Source of the DNA: Hydrogenophaga sp040372165
Lineage (GTDB): Bacteria > Pseudomonadota > Gammaproteobacteria > Burkholderiales > Burkholderiaceae_C
Direction of reading: 5' to 3'
NCBI RefSeq assembly: GCF_040372165.1
Contig: NZ_BAABWG010000001.1
Location: 682,001 to 746,000 of the forward strand
Length of the DNA stretch: 64,000 nucleotides
This document shows positions 51,313 through 60,549 of this stretch, one piece after another; position 1 is the first letter of the stretch; every line of letters starts with the position of its first letter. The position numbers and the translations under genes are program-made. The notes under the pieces were generated by a model that was given only the letters and a program-made list of their open reading frames with translations, made no database searches and was not told where the DNA came from.

Positions 51313-53229
51313 TTGAACAACCAGTGGTTCTCCAAAATCGCCATCTGGCTCGTCATTCTCATGGCGATGTTCGTCCTCTTCCGCACTGTGGAAGGCCGGG
51401 TGAACGTTGCCGCCAGCCCGGTGGGCTATTCCGACTTCCTGTCGGATGTGCGGAACAACCGCATCAAGAGCGCCACCATCGTCGAGGGCAGCAACGGCAC
51501 CGAGATCGTCGCGACCACACAGGATGGCAAGAAGATCAAGACCAGCGCGACCGAGTTGGATCGCGGTCTGGTTGGCGACCTCATCAACAGTGACGTCAAG
51601 TTCGACGTGCAGCAGCGCGAGGAAGGCTCCTTCCTCACCACCCTCCTGATCAGCTGGGGGCCCATGCTGCTGCTCATCGGCGTCTGGATCTACTTCATGC
51701 GCCAGATGCAAGGCGGCGGCAAGGGCGGGGCGTTCAGTTTCGGCAAGAGCAAGGCCCGCATGCTGGACGAGAACAACAACTCGGTCACCTTTGCTGACGT
51801 TGCTGGCTGCGACGAAGCCAAGGAAGAGGTCAAGGAGGTCGTGGACTTCCTCAAGGACCCTCAGAAGTTCCAGAAGCTCGGCGGACGCATTCCGCGCGGC
51901 CTGCTGCTGGTTGGCCCTCCAGGCACCGGTAAGACGCTGTTGGCCAAGTCCATTGCTGGCGAAGCCAAGGTGCCGTTCTTCAGCATTTCCGGCTCTGATT
52001 TCGTTGAAATGTTCGTCGGTGTGGGTGCAGCCCGTGTCCGCGACATGTTCGAGAACGCCAAGAAGAACGCTCCATGCATCATCTTCATCGACGAGATTGA
52101 CGCCGTCGGCCGCCAGCGTGGCGCTGGCCTGGGTGGCGGCAACGACGAACGCGAGCAAACCCTCAACCAGATGCTGGTCGAGATGGACGGCTTTGAAACC
52201 AACCTCGGCGTGATCGTCGTGGCGGCCACCAACCGCCCCGACATTCTCGACGCCGCGCTGCTGCGTCCCGGCCGTTTCGACCGCCAGGTGTACGTCACGC
52301 TGCCCGACATTCGCGGCCGCGAGCAGATCCTCAACGTCCATATGCGCAAGGTCCCCCTGGGCACCGACGTCAATGCCAGCATCATTGCCCGGGGTACGCC
52401 CGGCATGAGTGGCGCTGACCTGGCCAACTTGTGCAACGAAGCTGCCCTCATGGCTGCGCGCCGCAATGCGCGTCTGGTCGAGATGCAGGACTTCGAAAAG
52501 GCCAAGGACAAGATCTTCATGGGCCCCGAGCGCAAGAGCATGGTCATGCCCGAAGAAGAGCGCCGCAACACCGCCTACCACGAGGCAGGCCACGCGCTCA
52601 TCGGCAAGCTGTTGCCCAAGTGCGACCCGGTCCACAAGGTCACCATCATTCCGCGTGGTCGCGCTCTGGGCGTGACCATGAGCCTGCCTGAGCAAGACCG
52701 CTACAGCCAGGACAAGGAATACATGCTCAACCAGATCGCCATGCTGTTCGGCGGGCGTATCGCGGAAGAGGTGTTCATGAACCAGATGACCACTGGCGCC
52801 AGCAACGACTTCGAGCGTGCAACCCACATTGCCCGTGACATGGTCATGCGCTACGGCATGAGCGAGGCGCTGGGCCCGATGGTGTATGCAGAGAATGAAG
52901 GTGAAGTCTTCCTGGGCCGCTCGGTCACCAAGACCACCAACATCTCCGAGCAGACCATGCAACTGGTTGATGGCGAGGTGCGCAGCATCATCGACGAGCA
53001 ATACACCCTGGCACGCAACCTGATCGAAGAGCATTCGGACAAGATGCACGCCATGGCCAAGGCTTTGCTCGAGTGGGAGACCATCGATGCTGAGCAGATC
53101 GACGACATCATGGCCGGCAAGCCGCCACGCCCACCGAAAGACTGGACACCGCCCAGCCCCACCGGGGACGACAGCGGTGGTGGCGGTACCCCGGCAGTGA
53201 CCACCGATCCAGCACCGACCACGGCCTGA
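51313..53229 (+). CDS. ftsH: ATP-dependent zinc metalloprotease FtsH
   Basis: Membrane AAA+ protease of 638 aa that degrades sigma-32, LpxC and damaged membrane proteins. Two membrane helices (about residues 6-24 and 112-130) precede the AAA domain (GPPGTGKT; IIFIDEIDAVGRQRG; SRH region NRPDILDAALLRPGRFDR) and the zinc site HEAGH (about residues 423-427). The TTG start at 51313 is favoured by AAGGAG 7 bases upstream and by the family start NNQWFSKIAIW; the longer frame would run into the promoter. Confidence 0.95.
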   Translation: MNNQWFSKIAIWLVILMAMFVLFRTVEGRVNVAASPVGYSDFLSDVRNNRIKSATIVEGSNGTEIVATTQDGKKIKTSATELDRGLVGDLINSDVKFDVQQREEGSFLTTLLISWGPMLLLIGVWIYFMRQMQGGGKGGAFSFGKSKARMLDENNNSVTFADVAGCDEAKEEVKEVVDFLKDPQKFQKLGGRIPRGLLLVGPPGTGKTLLAKSIAGEAKVPFFSISGSDFVEMFVGVGAARVRDMFENAKKNAPCIIFIDEIDAVGRQRGAGLGGGNDEREQTLNQMLVEMDGFETNLGVIVVAATNRPDILDAALLRPGRFDRQVYVTLPDIRGREQILNVHMRKVPLGTDVNASIIARGTPGMSGADLANLCNEAALMAARRNARLVEMQDFEKAKDKIFMGPERKSMVMPEEERRNTAYHEAGHALIGKLLPKCDPVHKVTIIPRGRALGVTMSLPEQDRYSQDKEYMLNQIAMLFGGRIAEEVFMNQMTTGASNDFERATHIARDMVMRYGMSEALGPMVYAENEGEVFLGRSVTKTTNISEQTMQLVDGEVRSIIDEQYTLARNLIEEHSDKMHAMAKALLEWETIDAEQIDDIMAGKPPRPPKDWTPPSPTGDDSGGGGTPAVTTDPAPTTA

Positions 53230-53250
53230 TCCATGGCCTCACTCAACATC

Positions 53251-53281
53251 AAAACGCCTGCCTCACCGTAGGCGTTTTTTT
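53251..53281 (+). terminator. Terminator between ftsH and folP
   Basis: 9-bp stem AAAACGCCT/AGGCGTTTT with a 10-base loop, then further T. Confidence 0.88.
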
Positions 53282-53358
53282 GTTTCCAGAATGCAGGGCG
53301 CACCTGATCCCCAACCCGTTCCCGTTATCGTTCACCTCTTTACAGCTGCCTGATCTCC

Positions 53359-54234
53359 GTGCCCTTCCGTCATCTCTCTTCCATCTGGCAAACCACCCGT
53401 CACCGTATCGATCTCAGCGAGCCCCGCATCATGGGCATCGTCAACGTCACCCCCGATTCCTTCTCGGATGGCGGCAAATATCTGGGCGTGAAGGCAGCAT
53501 TGGCCCATGCGGAGCGCCTGCTGGACGAAGGGGCACACATTCTCGACATCGGCGGCGAGTCCACCCGGCCCGGAAGTCCGCCAGTTCCGCTGGAAGCAGA
53601 GCGCGAGCGGGTGATGCCGGTGCTGGAGCAACTGCTCAAGCTGGGCGCCGCGGTGTCTCTGGATACCTACAAGGCTGAGCTCATGCAGGAGGCGCTGGAC
53701 ATGGGCGTCGACATCATCAACGACATATGGGCCCTGCGGCAGCCGCATGCAGCGGAAGTCATTGCACAGCATCCCAATTGCGGTGTGTGCCTCATGCACA
53801 TGCACCGCAACCCCCAAACCATGCAGAGCGCACCCATGAGCGGCAACGCGGTGGGAGAAGTGGTGCGCTTTCTGCAGGAGCGCGCAGCTTCGCTGACCGG
53901 TGCGGGCGTCCAGGCCAACCGCATTGTTCTGGACCCTGGCATCGGCTTTGGCAAGACGGTGGAGCAGAACTTCGAGCTGCTGGCGCGTCAGCGCGAGCTC
54001 CGGACGCTCGGGTTTCCCGTGTTGGCGGGTTGGTCCCGCAAGTCGTCGCTGGGGGTGGTCACGGGGCGCGACAGCGCCTCATCGCGTGTTACGGCCAGTG
54101 TGGCAGCTGCATTGATCGCCGTTCAGAACGGGGCGTCCGTGGTTCGGGTCCACGACGTTCGCGCCACGGCCGATGCGCTGGCGGTGTGGGCTGCCACTCG
54201 CGGAGAGCGACAGAACGCCCAATTTCCCGCATAG
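53359..54234 (+). CDS. folP: Dihydropteroate synthase
   Basis: Folate enzyme of 291 aa that joins pABA to the pterin; the sulfonamide target. Motifs are GIVNVTPDSFSDGG, DIGGESTRPGS, DIINDIWALR, DPGIGFGKTVEQNFELL and GWSRKSSLG. The start is GTG 53359 with about 24 residues before the first motif. In relatives glmM usually follows; here a T4SS cluster follows instead. Confidence 0.95.
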   Translation: MPFRHLSSIWQTTRHRIDLSEPRIMGIVNVTPDSFSDGGKYLGVKAALAHAERLLDEGAHILDIGGESTRPGSPPVPLEAERERVMPVLEQLLKLGAAVSLDTYKAELMQEALDMGVDIINDIWALRQPHAAEVIAQHPNCGVCLMHMHRNPQTMQSAPMSGNAVGEVVRFLQERAASLTGAGVQANRIVLDPGIGFGKTVEQNFELLARQRELRTLGFPVLAGWSRKSSLGVVTGRDSASSRVTASVAAALIAVQNGASVVRVHDVRATADALAVWAATRGERQNAQFPA

Positions 54235-54248
54235 TGGAAATTCGGGCG
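54216..54248 (+). terminator. Hairpin across the folP stop codon
   Basis: CGCCC-AATTTCC pairs with GGAAATT-C-GGGCG around an 8-base loop that holds the folP stop TAG. No T run. It marks the edge of the accessory region. Confidence 0.4.
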
Positions 54249-54480
54249 CTGATTTCCTGCCAATTTTGAGGGGGCACCCTGTCAGATCTCCCAGTGAGGT
54301 GTGACATTTCTCATAGTACATAAGTTACAATACCTCGCAAAACCCAACTGTCAGGAAAAACAGGAAATAACAGGAAGAAGGGGTGCGACATGGGAGGACG
54401 CAGAGAAGTCCAAGCCGCAGCTTCACTGTCTATTTGGTGCTTGCATACGCCTTGCACCATGGCCGCAGCCCTTGCAAATC
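54235..54480. other. folP-virB1 gap
   Basis: About 245 bases with lower GC than the flanks. It carries a promoter candidate (54301-54331) and three CAGGAA copies (54354-54376). A frame open from 54301 runs through it but is not supported as coding. No att site or tRNA end is visible. Confidence 0.5.
54301..54331 (+). promoter_or_regulatory. Candidate promoter of the virB cluster
   Basis: GTGACA (54301-54306) and TACAAT (54326-54331) each match consensus at 5 of 6 positions, with a rather long 19-base spacer. It argues against the ATG-like frame start at 54301. Confidence 0.5.
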
Positions 54481-55929
54481 ATGCTTGATTGCCCGGATCT
54501 TGCCGTTCCGCAAGAGGTGATGCAGCACGTCGTGCACGTGGAATCCTCGCGCAACCCCTACGCCATTGGCGTGGTGGGCGGGTATCTGGCGCGCCAGCCG
54601 CGTAACCTCAATGAAGCACTGGCCACAGTCAAAATGCTTAAATCCGAGGGCTACAACTTCTCGGTAGGCATCGCGCAGGTCAATCGCTACAACCTCGCCA
54701 AATATGGCCTGCCAAGCTATGCGCAGGCCTTCGACGTCTGCTCCAACCTGCGGGCCGGTTCTCGCATTCTTCGCGAGTGCTACGACCGGGCACAGGACTG
54801 GGGCAAAGCCTTCAGCTGTTATTACTCTGGCAACTTCGTCACCGGTTTCGAGCACGGCTACGTGCAAAAGATCTTCGCCTCCATGCGCAAGGGCAGTGCA
54901 CCGGCCATCGCCGCCGCACCCGCCGGCATCGAGGTCATTCCCTACAAGAACAGCAAGGGCAATGCCCGCAAGAAAGGCGCCCGGGACGATGGGGTGGCTC
55001 TGCGCGCATCCGTGCCGGCATCACCAGCGCCACAGGCATCCGCGCCGGCCCTGCCTGCCACGCCCGAGCCTGAAGTTGTCACCATGTTTGGGGGCCTGGC
55101 CGTCACCGTGCCCGGAGCCTATCCGGAGCCCTATGCGGTGCGCCAGCACCAGCCAGCCGCCGGGATTCAAAGCCCCAACGTCTCCGCAAAGGCTGGTGCC
55201 GTAGAAGACATCGACACCACTGAAGACCGCCCGGCCATTCCGGTGCCAGGCCCCGGAGCAGTCATGCCTGCACTTTCTGCCAGCCGCTCTGCGCAGGCTG
55301 CACAGCCCGGCCAGGCGCCGGCTGCCACCCTTGGCGCTGCTGCTCGAGCAGGTGCGGCGCCAGCCAAGCCCAGCAGCTCCCTGGCCGATTTGCTCGCCAA
55401 GGTTCCGGTGGAAGTCGTCGGCGTCAACGGCGATCCGCGCCAGACACGCCTGATTGGCCCTGTGCCACGGTCGGGCCACAACCCCGGCGCAGAGTCAGCC
55501 GAAGCGGCGGGCTCGGCCAGGGCGTCCGGAAGCGGTACAGCTGGCCTGCCGGCCGACCAGTTGCCTTTGCCAGACCCCAACGCTTTGCCTGCCTCGGCCT
55601 CAGCTGCCCGGTCTGAGGAGAAGGGTGCGGCGCCTGAGAAGGCCGGCGGCGTGGAAGACGTCGGCAAGCTGGTCGTCTCCAGCCGCAACGCACGCGCTTC
55701 ACGCAATGCCGGGTCGGCCCAATCCCGCAAGGGAGGAAGTCTGCTGAGCACAACAGATGCCCCCACACCCCAAGCACCGGAAGCCTCGGCCCCGGTGTTC
55801 AACGAGTCTTCAGCCATGCCTGAAAAGACAGCTGTCACGGCCGTGCCCACCAGGGCGCAGCCGGACAGCTCGACCACACCGTCAGCCACCCCGCCATCAG
55901 ACGGGTCTGACAAATCGTTTGTTTTCTAA
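54481..55929 (+). CDS. virB1: T4SS lytic transglycosylase VirB1 with long disordered tail
   Basis: Protein of 482 aa from ATG 54481. Residues 1-150 are the SLT/lysozyme-like domain with catalytic Glu21 in HVESSRNPYAIGVVGG, FSVGIAQVNRYNLAKYGL and ACYYSGNF-like SCYYSGNF; it opens peptidoglycan for the secretion channel. The other 330 residues are low complexity, rich in Ala, Pro, Ser and Gly (VirB1* -like tail), with scattered short repeats. No clear signal peptide is visible with this start, so a longer N-terminus is possible. First gene of the virB set. Confidence 0.85.
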   Translation: MLDCPDLAVPQEVMQHVVHVESSRNPYAIGVVGGYLARQPRNLNEALATVKMLKSEGYNFSVGIAQVNRYNLAKYGLPSYAQAFDVCSNLRAGSRILRECYDRAQDWGKAFSCYYSGNFVTGFEHGYVQKIFASMRKGSAPAIAAAPAGIEVIPYKNSKGNARKKGARDDGVALRASVPASPAPQASAPALPATPEPEVVTMFGGLAVTVPGAYPEPYAVRQHQPAAGIQSPNVSAKAGAVEDIDTTEDRPAIPVPGPGAVMPALSASRSAQAAQPGQAPAATLGAAARAGAAPAKPSSSLADLLAKVPVEVVGVNGDPRQTRLIGPVPRSGHNPGAESAEAAGSARASGSGTAGLPADQLPLPDPNALPASASAARSEEKGAAPEKAGGVEDVGKLVVSSRNARASRNAGSAQSRKGGSLLSTTDAPTPQAPEASAPVFNESSAMPEKTAVTAVPTRAQPDSSTTPSATPPSDGSDKSFVF

Positions 55930-55979
55930 CCCAGCTTCACAACATTCATCTTCGAGAGAGAAAGAAAGAGAGCGTCAAC

Positions 55980-56381
55980 ATGAACTTCGGGAAACTGTCC
56001 AAATCCTCCGCATTCCGCGTCCTGTCACTGGCACTGCTGGCTTCCGCAGCCATCGCCGCTGCCCCCGAGACCTTCGCCCAGACGGTGGAGGGCTTCCAGG
56101 GAGCGTGCGAGAACGTTGAAGGTTTCTTCAAGAACTTTGAGACCATGCTGCGCGTGGCCTCGGTGTCCATCGTCACCATTGCCATCGTGTTTGCCGGCTA
56201 TCAGATCGCCTTTGCCCACAAGCGCCTGACCGAAGTGGCGCCCATCCTGGTGGGCGGCCTGCTCATCGGCGGCGCTGCCACCATCGCTGGCTGGTTCGTG
56301 GAAGAGTGGACCTCTGCCGATGCCTCCTGTGCGTTCAACGACATTCACGTGCCGGGCATGGTGATCATCCGCACCGCCTGA
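55980..56381 (+). CDS. virB2: T4SS pilin VirB2
   Basis: Major pilin candidate, 133 aa. A Sec signal peptide (cleaved near ETFAQ) is followed by a short region with two Cys (CENVEGFF and the later DASCAFND) and two hydrophobic helices, VSIVTIAIVFAGYQIAFAHKRLTEVAPILVGGLLIGGAATIAGW, the TrbC/VirB2 arrangement. GAGAG precedes the ATG. The extra C-terminal tail (about 25 residues) after the second helix is unusual for VirB2. The next gene starts 4 bases later. Confidence 0.9.
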   Translation: MNFGKLSKSSAFRVLSLALLASAAIAAAPETFAQTVEGFQGACENVEGFFKNFETMLRVASVSIVTIAIVFAGYQIAFAHKRLTEVAPILVGGLLIGGAATIAGWFVEEWTSADASCAFNDIHVPGMVIIRTA

Positions 56382-56385
56382 TCAC

Positions 56386-56706
56386 ATGAAGAAAGACGCC
56401 TTGTTCCGGGGGTGCACACGCCCCCCGATGATTCTCGGGGTGCCCTACATCCCGTTTCTCATCGGGGCTGGCGGGCCCTTGCTGCTCGCCATGTACTTCC
56501 ACCTGGCGCTCCTCTTGCTCATCCCGTTCACCATTTTCGTGATGCGGATGATGGCCAAGAAGGACGAGATGATCTTCCGCTTGCTGGGCCTGAATCTCGT
56601 GTTCCGTTTTTTGCCCCGCAACCACGAGCTCTACGGCAAGGCCTGGGTCTTCACGCCGCACAAGTACCGCAAGGATGCGGTACGCATGCGCGGCTATGAC
56701 CAATAG
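56386..56706 (+). CDS. virB3: T4SS inner-membrane protein VirB3
   Basis: Protein of 106 aa. It begins KKDALFRGCTRPPMILGVPYIPF, the VirB3/TrbD N-terminal motif, followed by one long hydrophobic hairpin (residues 22-50) and a soluble tail ending ...AVRMRGYDQ. It works with VirB4 at the channel base. Start is 4 bases after virB2. Confidence 0.92.
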   Translation: MKKDALFRGCTRPPMILGVPYIPFLIGAGGPLLLAMYFHLALLLLIPFTIFVMRMMAKKDEMIFRLLGLNLVFRFLPRNHELYGKAWVFTPHKYRKDAVRMRGYDQ

Positions 56707-56802
56707 GTTTGCCACTACCGGTTCAGGCATTGCACCCCAGGTCTTGCCCGCCGGTCTCCGTCCGCCTTTGCTTTCACCCTGTTTTCCTGTTGAGTCGCCA
56801 CC

Positions 56803-59277
56803 ATGTTCAGTCCTGATGCCAACTACAGCAACTTCATTCCGCTGAGCACGCACGTGGACACCCACGTGATCAAAACCCGCGAGGGCGACTACATGATCAC
56901 CTGGCTGCTCAGCGGTTTCCCGTTCGTTGGCCGGGAAGACTGGGAGCTGGAGCATCGTCACAAGACCTTCAACGCGCTGCTGCAAAGCCTGCGTGCGCCG
57001 GATTTCGAGAATCTCTCGTTCTGGTCGCACGACGTGCGCCGTCGCCGGCCCATCAAGGATGACGCGTCTTTCCGCGCCACATTCAGCCAGCAGCTTCACT
57101 CCAAGTATTACGAGCGCCTGTCCACTCAGCGCCTGATGCAAAACGAGTTGTACCTGACCATGATTTATCGCCCCATGGTCAGTGGCAAGAAATTCGCCGG
57201 GCTCTCGCGCGATACCGAGGTGCTCAAGCAGCAGGAAAAAACCGCACTCGACAAAATCTACGAACTCGCTGGCAACGTCGAAGCCCTGCTGGTCGACTAT
57301 TCGCCGTACCGCCTCGGCCTTTACGAGAGCGTGCACGGCCAGCTGTTCTCTGAGAACCTCGAGTTCTACAGCTACCTGCTCAACCATGTGGACGAGCCGG
57401 TGCCAGTGCTGCCGTCACCCATTTACGACTACCTGCCGGTCAGCCGTCACATGTTCCAGCCGGGCAGTGGCGACTTCGCCATCCGCACCCCCGATGGCGA
57501 CAACCATTACGGCGCCATGCTCAACATCAAGGAGTATGCCGACAGCTCTTACCCCGGCATTCTCAATGGCCTGAAGTACCTCGATTTCGAGTACATCGTC
57601 ACCCACTCGTTCTCGCCCATGAGTCGCTTTGACTCCATGAAAGCGCTGCAGCGAACCAAGGGCGCGATGATCTCCTCGGAAGACAAGGCCGTCAGCCAGA
57701 TCGTCGAGCTCGACCACGCCATGGACCAGCTGGCCTCGGGCAACTTCGTGCTGGGCCAGTACCACTTCAATCTGGCCATCTTCGCTCCCACGCAAGACGA
57801 CCTGTACCTGTACGTAGCGCAGGCCCGGGCGCAGCTCTCCGGTGCCAGCTTCGTCACCGTCAAGGAAGACGTGGCCGTGGCTGCGGCTTTCTATGCGCAG
57901 TTGCCGGCCAACTGGCGCTTCCGCCCACGCCTGGCCAACCTCAGCTCGCTCAACTTCCTGGGCCTGAGCCCGCTGCACAACTTCGCCACCGGCAAGGCCA
58001 ACTTCAACCCCTGGGGACCGTCCATCACGGTGCTGCAGTCCCTGAACAACCAGGCCTTCCACTTCAACTTCCACGCGACCAAGCCGCACGAATACTCCAT
58101 CGGTGAAAAGGCCATTGCCAACACCATGGTGATCGGCAAGTCCGGTACCGGCAAGACTGCGCTGATCAACTTCCTGCTCGCCGAGCTGCAAAAGCTCGAC
58201 CCGGAGCCCACCGTGTTCTTCTTTGACAAGGACAAAGGCGCCCAGATCTTCATCCAGGCCTGTGGTGGCCGCTACTTCACGCTGGAAAAAGGCAAGCCCA
58301 CCGGTTTCAACCCGCTGCAGTGCGAAAACACACCTGAGAACGAGCAGTTCATCATCGAGCTGCTGCAAACCCTTTGTGGCAAAGACCGCTACACCGCCAC
58401 CGAGCAGGAAGACCTCATTCGTGCGGTGCGGGCCATCCTCGACACGCCCATGCACTTGCGCACCATGACCAACCTGCGCAAGAGTCTGCCCAACATGGGC
58501 GAGGGCAGCCTGTACGAGGCACTCTCCTTGTGGTGTCAGGGCGGGCCGTCGGGCTGGGTGTTTGACAACCCCGTCGACAACATCGATTTCGGCAACGCCA
58601 ACATCATCGGCTTCGACTACACCGAGGTCATTGAAGACGACCGCACCCGCGAGCCCATCATCGAATACCTGCTGCATCGCATGGAATCGCTCATCGATGG
58701 CCGACCGTTCATCTACGTGATGGACGAATTCTGGAAAGTGCTCGAAGGCAAGGGTGGCCTCAAAGACTTCGCCAAGAACAAGCAGAAAACCATCCGTAAG
58801 CAGAACGGCCTGGGCATCTTCGCCACGCAAAGCCCACAGGACGCCATCAACACCGACATCTCGGCAGCGCTCATCGAGCAGACCGCCACCATGATCCTGC
58901 TGCCCAACCCGAACGCCGACGAGCGCGACTATCTGGAGGGGCTCAAGCTCACGCGCGCCGAGTACGAGCTCATCGTCAAGCTGGACGAGCGCAGCCGCTG
59001 CTTCCTGGTCAAGCAAGGCCACAACGCCGTGCTGTGCCAGCTCAACCTCAACGGCATGGACGACGAACTCGCCGTGCTCTCGGGCTCCAGCGACAACGTC
59101 GAAATTCTCAACGAGCTGCTGGCGAGTCACCCCACACCCGAAGACCCGGATTCCTGGTTGCCCGAATTCCATGCGCGCCGCAAAGGCCTCAAGCGCCGCC
59201 GCGACATGCACATGGCCAACAACCACGAGTTCTTGCGTCACGCCGAGACGGCCGAAGTCCTGCCGGATGAAGGCTGA
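56803..59277 (+). CDS. virB4: T4SS ATPase VirB4
   Basis: AAA-type ATPase of 824 aa that powers pilus and channel assembly. The N-terminal CagE_TrbE_VirB domain covers residues 1-200 (FIPLSTHVDTHVIKTREGDYMITW). Walker A is GKSGTGKT with Lys451, Walker B FIYVMDEFWKVLEG, and FATQSPQDAINTDIS follows. The length is normal. It lies 96 bases after virB3. Confidence 0.96.
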   Translation: MFSPDANYSNFIPLSTHVDTHVIKTREGDYMITWLLSGFPFVGREDWELEHRHKTFNALLQSLRAPDFENLSFWSHDVRRRRPIKDDASFRATFSQQLHSKYYERLSTQRLMQNELYLTMIYRPMVSGKKFAGLSRDTEVLKQQEKTALDKIYELAGNVEALLVDYSPYRLGLYESVHGQLFSENLEFYSYLLNHVDEPVPVLPSPIYDYLPVSRHMFQPGSGDFAIRTPDGDNHYGAMLNIKEYADSSYPGILNGLKYLDFEYIVTHSFSPMSRFDSMKALQRTKGAMISSEDKAVSQIVELDHAMDQLASGNFVLGQYHFNLAIFAPTQDDLYLYVAQARAQLSGASFVTVKEDVAVAAAFYAQLPANWRFRPRLANLSSLNFLGLSPLHNFATGKANFNPWGPSITVLQSLNNQAFHFNFHATKPHEYSIGEKAIANTMVIGKSGTGKTALINFLLAELQKLDPEPTVFFFDKDKGAQIFIQACGGRYFTLEKGKPTGFNPLQCENTPENEQFIIELLQTLCGKDRYTATEQEDLIRAVRAILDTPMHLRTMTNLRKSLPNMGEGSLYEALSLWCQGGPSGWVFDNPVDNIDFGNANIIGFDYTEVIEDDRTREPIIEYLLHRMESLIDGRPFIYVMDEFWKVLEGKGGLKDFAKNKQKTIRKQNGLGIFATQSPQDAINTDISAALIEQTATMILLPNPNADERDYLEGLKLTRAEYELIVKLDERSRCFLVKQGHNAVLCQLNLNGMDDELAVLSGSSDNVEILNELLASHPTPEDPDSWLPEFHARRKGLKRRRDMHMANNHEFLRHAETAEVLPDEG

Positions 59278-59327
59278 CCTCACCCGAGTGATTTCCGAGA
59301 AACATGCATCAGAGAGGTAGCTTCAAC

Positions 59328-59756
59328 ATGTCCATTGCACCGACCGGTTTCCCCGCGCCCAGAAGAGCGTCTGCCTGGCTGGCCACTGCTTTGGTGGCCG
59401 TCGCTTCGCTGCTGGCCAGCGGCGGCGCCATGGCTCAGGGCAACAAATGCGATGCGCTGGCGCAGGGCAAAGGGCAGGGCGCTTTTCTCATGCCGCTGCC
59501 TTACGAGCAGGACGTCTTCAGTTTCTGCAAGTTCGGCTATCCAGCGCACTGCTGGGCCGCAACCGTTCCCCCAGCCTGGACGCCGGTGTGCTACCCGGTC
59601 AACCCTCAGTGGATTCCCTCTTACGAAGCCATTTGCGCCGCAGGTGTACGTGCCGACAAGCCCAACCGCGAATGGGAAGGCCCGGGCTCGCCCCTGCAGT
59701 ACAAGGGAGACCCGAACAGCGCCAATGGTCTGGCCACTTGCGAGCACTATCAGTGA
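59328..59756 (+). CDS. Cys-rich secreted protein in the T4SS cluster
   Basis: Protein of 142 aa from ATG 59328 (AGAGG upstream). A Sec signal peptide ends near GGAMAQG. The mature part has six Cys (NKCDAL, FSFCKFG, AHCWAA, PVCYPV, EAICAA, ATCEHY), even in number and likely paired as disulfides in the periplasm, plus many Trp, Tyr and Pro. No family was recognised. Its position right after virB4 is where X-type T4SS loci carry small secreted genes. Confidence 0.7.
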   Translation: MSIAPTGFPAPRRASAWLATALVAVASLLASGGAMAQGNKCDALAQGKGQGAFLMPLPYEQDVFSFCKFGYPAHCWAATVPPAWTPVCYPVNPQWIPSYEAICAAGVRADKPNREWEGPGSPLQYKGDPNSANGLATCEHYQ

Positions 59757-59881
59757 CGCGGCAGCTTGAATTGTCTTTCGTCTGGTTACATCAGATTGGC
59801 CGTTGCATCGGATGGCGCTGATTCGGGCGCCTAAACTGCGGGCATGCTGAGACGTCGGCCCAACCTTTCTACACTCACGAC
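59757..59881. other. Gap between secreted protein and lipoprotein genes
   Basis: 125 bases with no gene; a promoter for the following genes may lie here but no clear boxes were found. Confidence 0.3.
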
Positions 59882-60496
59882 ATGCGCAAATCTCTCTTCT
59901 TTCTTTTGATCCCTATCCTGAGCTTTACCATGGGAACACAAACCGCTTGTTCGACAACCAACCAGCCAACCTTCGCTGTTCACACGGTGAGCGCGGATTT
60001 TCGTGGCGACTCGCCCGATCTGGAAGTGCTGGAGTTCCACTACGGCCAGGCGAAGAAAGGCCCAGGTGGTTTGCAACGCTCGGCCGCGCCCGGATCTGGT
60101 GGCGTGCCCAGCCCGAGCATTGGCGGTGACTTGCCCTTGCCTGACCAGGTGACGGTCAAATGGCGCGACAAGCGCACCGACAAGGTCTACGAGGAAACCG
60201 TGGACATGGCATCCCGCTTGCCTGGTGCGAAAGCGATGAATGAGACAACCGTTTATTTCCTCGTCGACCAGTTTGAGAACAAGCTGTACGTGTATCTGGT
60301 CCCTGCCACTGACTACAAAGATCGCAGTGTCGGCAGGCGTCCGGAGGGTACGGTCCCCAATGGGCCGAGCAAGACAGCGCACTTGGATGTCAAGACACTC
60401 TACCCAGACAACTCACCTCCCCGTCCACGTGGGAGGTTTTCCAAATCGCTGCTGAAACTGTGGGGTGTTTCACCCGAAGGGCTGATTGTGCCGTGA
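59882..60496 (+). CDS. Putative lipoprotein, candidate immunity protein
   Basis: Protein of 204 aa. The signal peptide MRKSLFFLLIPILSFTMGTQTACS ends at a Cys but the lipobox (TQTAC) is imperfect. The mature part has DQVTVKWRDKRTDKVYEETVDMASRLPGA and VYFLVDQFENKLYVYLVP, a beta-rich domain that resembles proteins found beside DUF2235 lipase effectors. It lies directly upstream of the lipase gene (53 bases). I infer an immunity role; the family is not identified. Confidence 0.65.
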   Translation: MRKSLFFLLIPILSFTMGTQTACSTTNQPTFAVHTVSADFRGDSPDLEVLEFHYGQAKKGPGGLQRSAAPGSGGVPSPSIGGDLPLPDQVTVKWRDKRTDKVYEETVDMASRLPGAKAMNETTVYFLVDQFENKLYVYLVPATDYKDRSVGRRPEGTVPNGPSKTAHLDVKTLYPDNSPPRPRGRFSKSLLKLWGVSPEGLIVP

Positions 60497-60549
60497 CGAA
60501 GGTTTAAGGGCGAATGCCAAAGAGTTAAAGAACAAACAAGGAGGGGCTC

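Noticed and set aside
51286..53049. 587-codon minus-strand frame
   Set aside because: Antisense shadow of ftsH.
54301..54480. N-terminal extension of VirB1
   Set aside because: The frame passes through the likely promoter and has no ribosome site; the transglycosylase motif begins after ATG 54481.
57415..59283. 622-codon minus-strand frame in the T4SS region
   Set aside because: Antisense shadow of virB4, which has intact Walker motifs.
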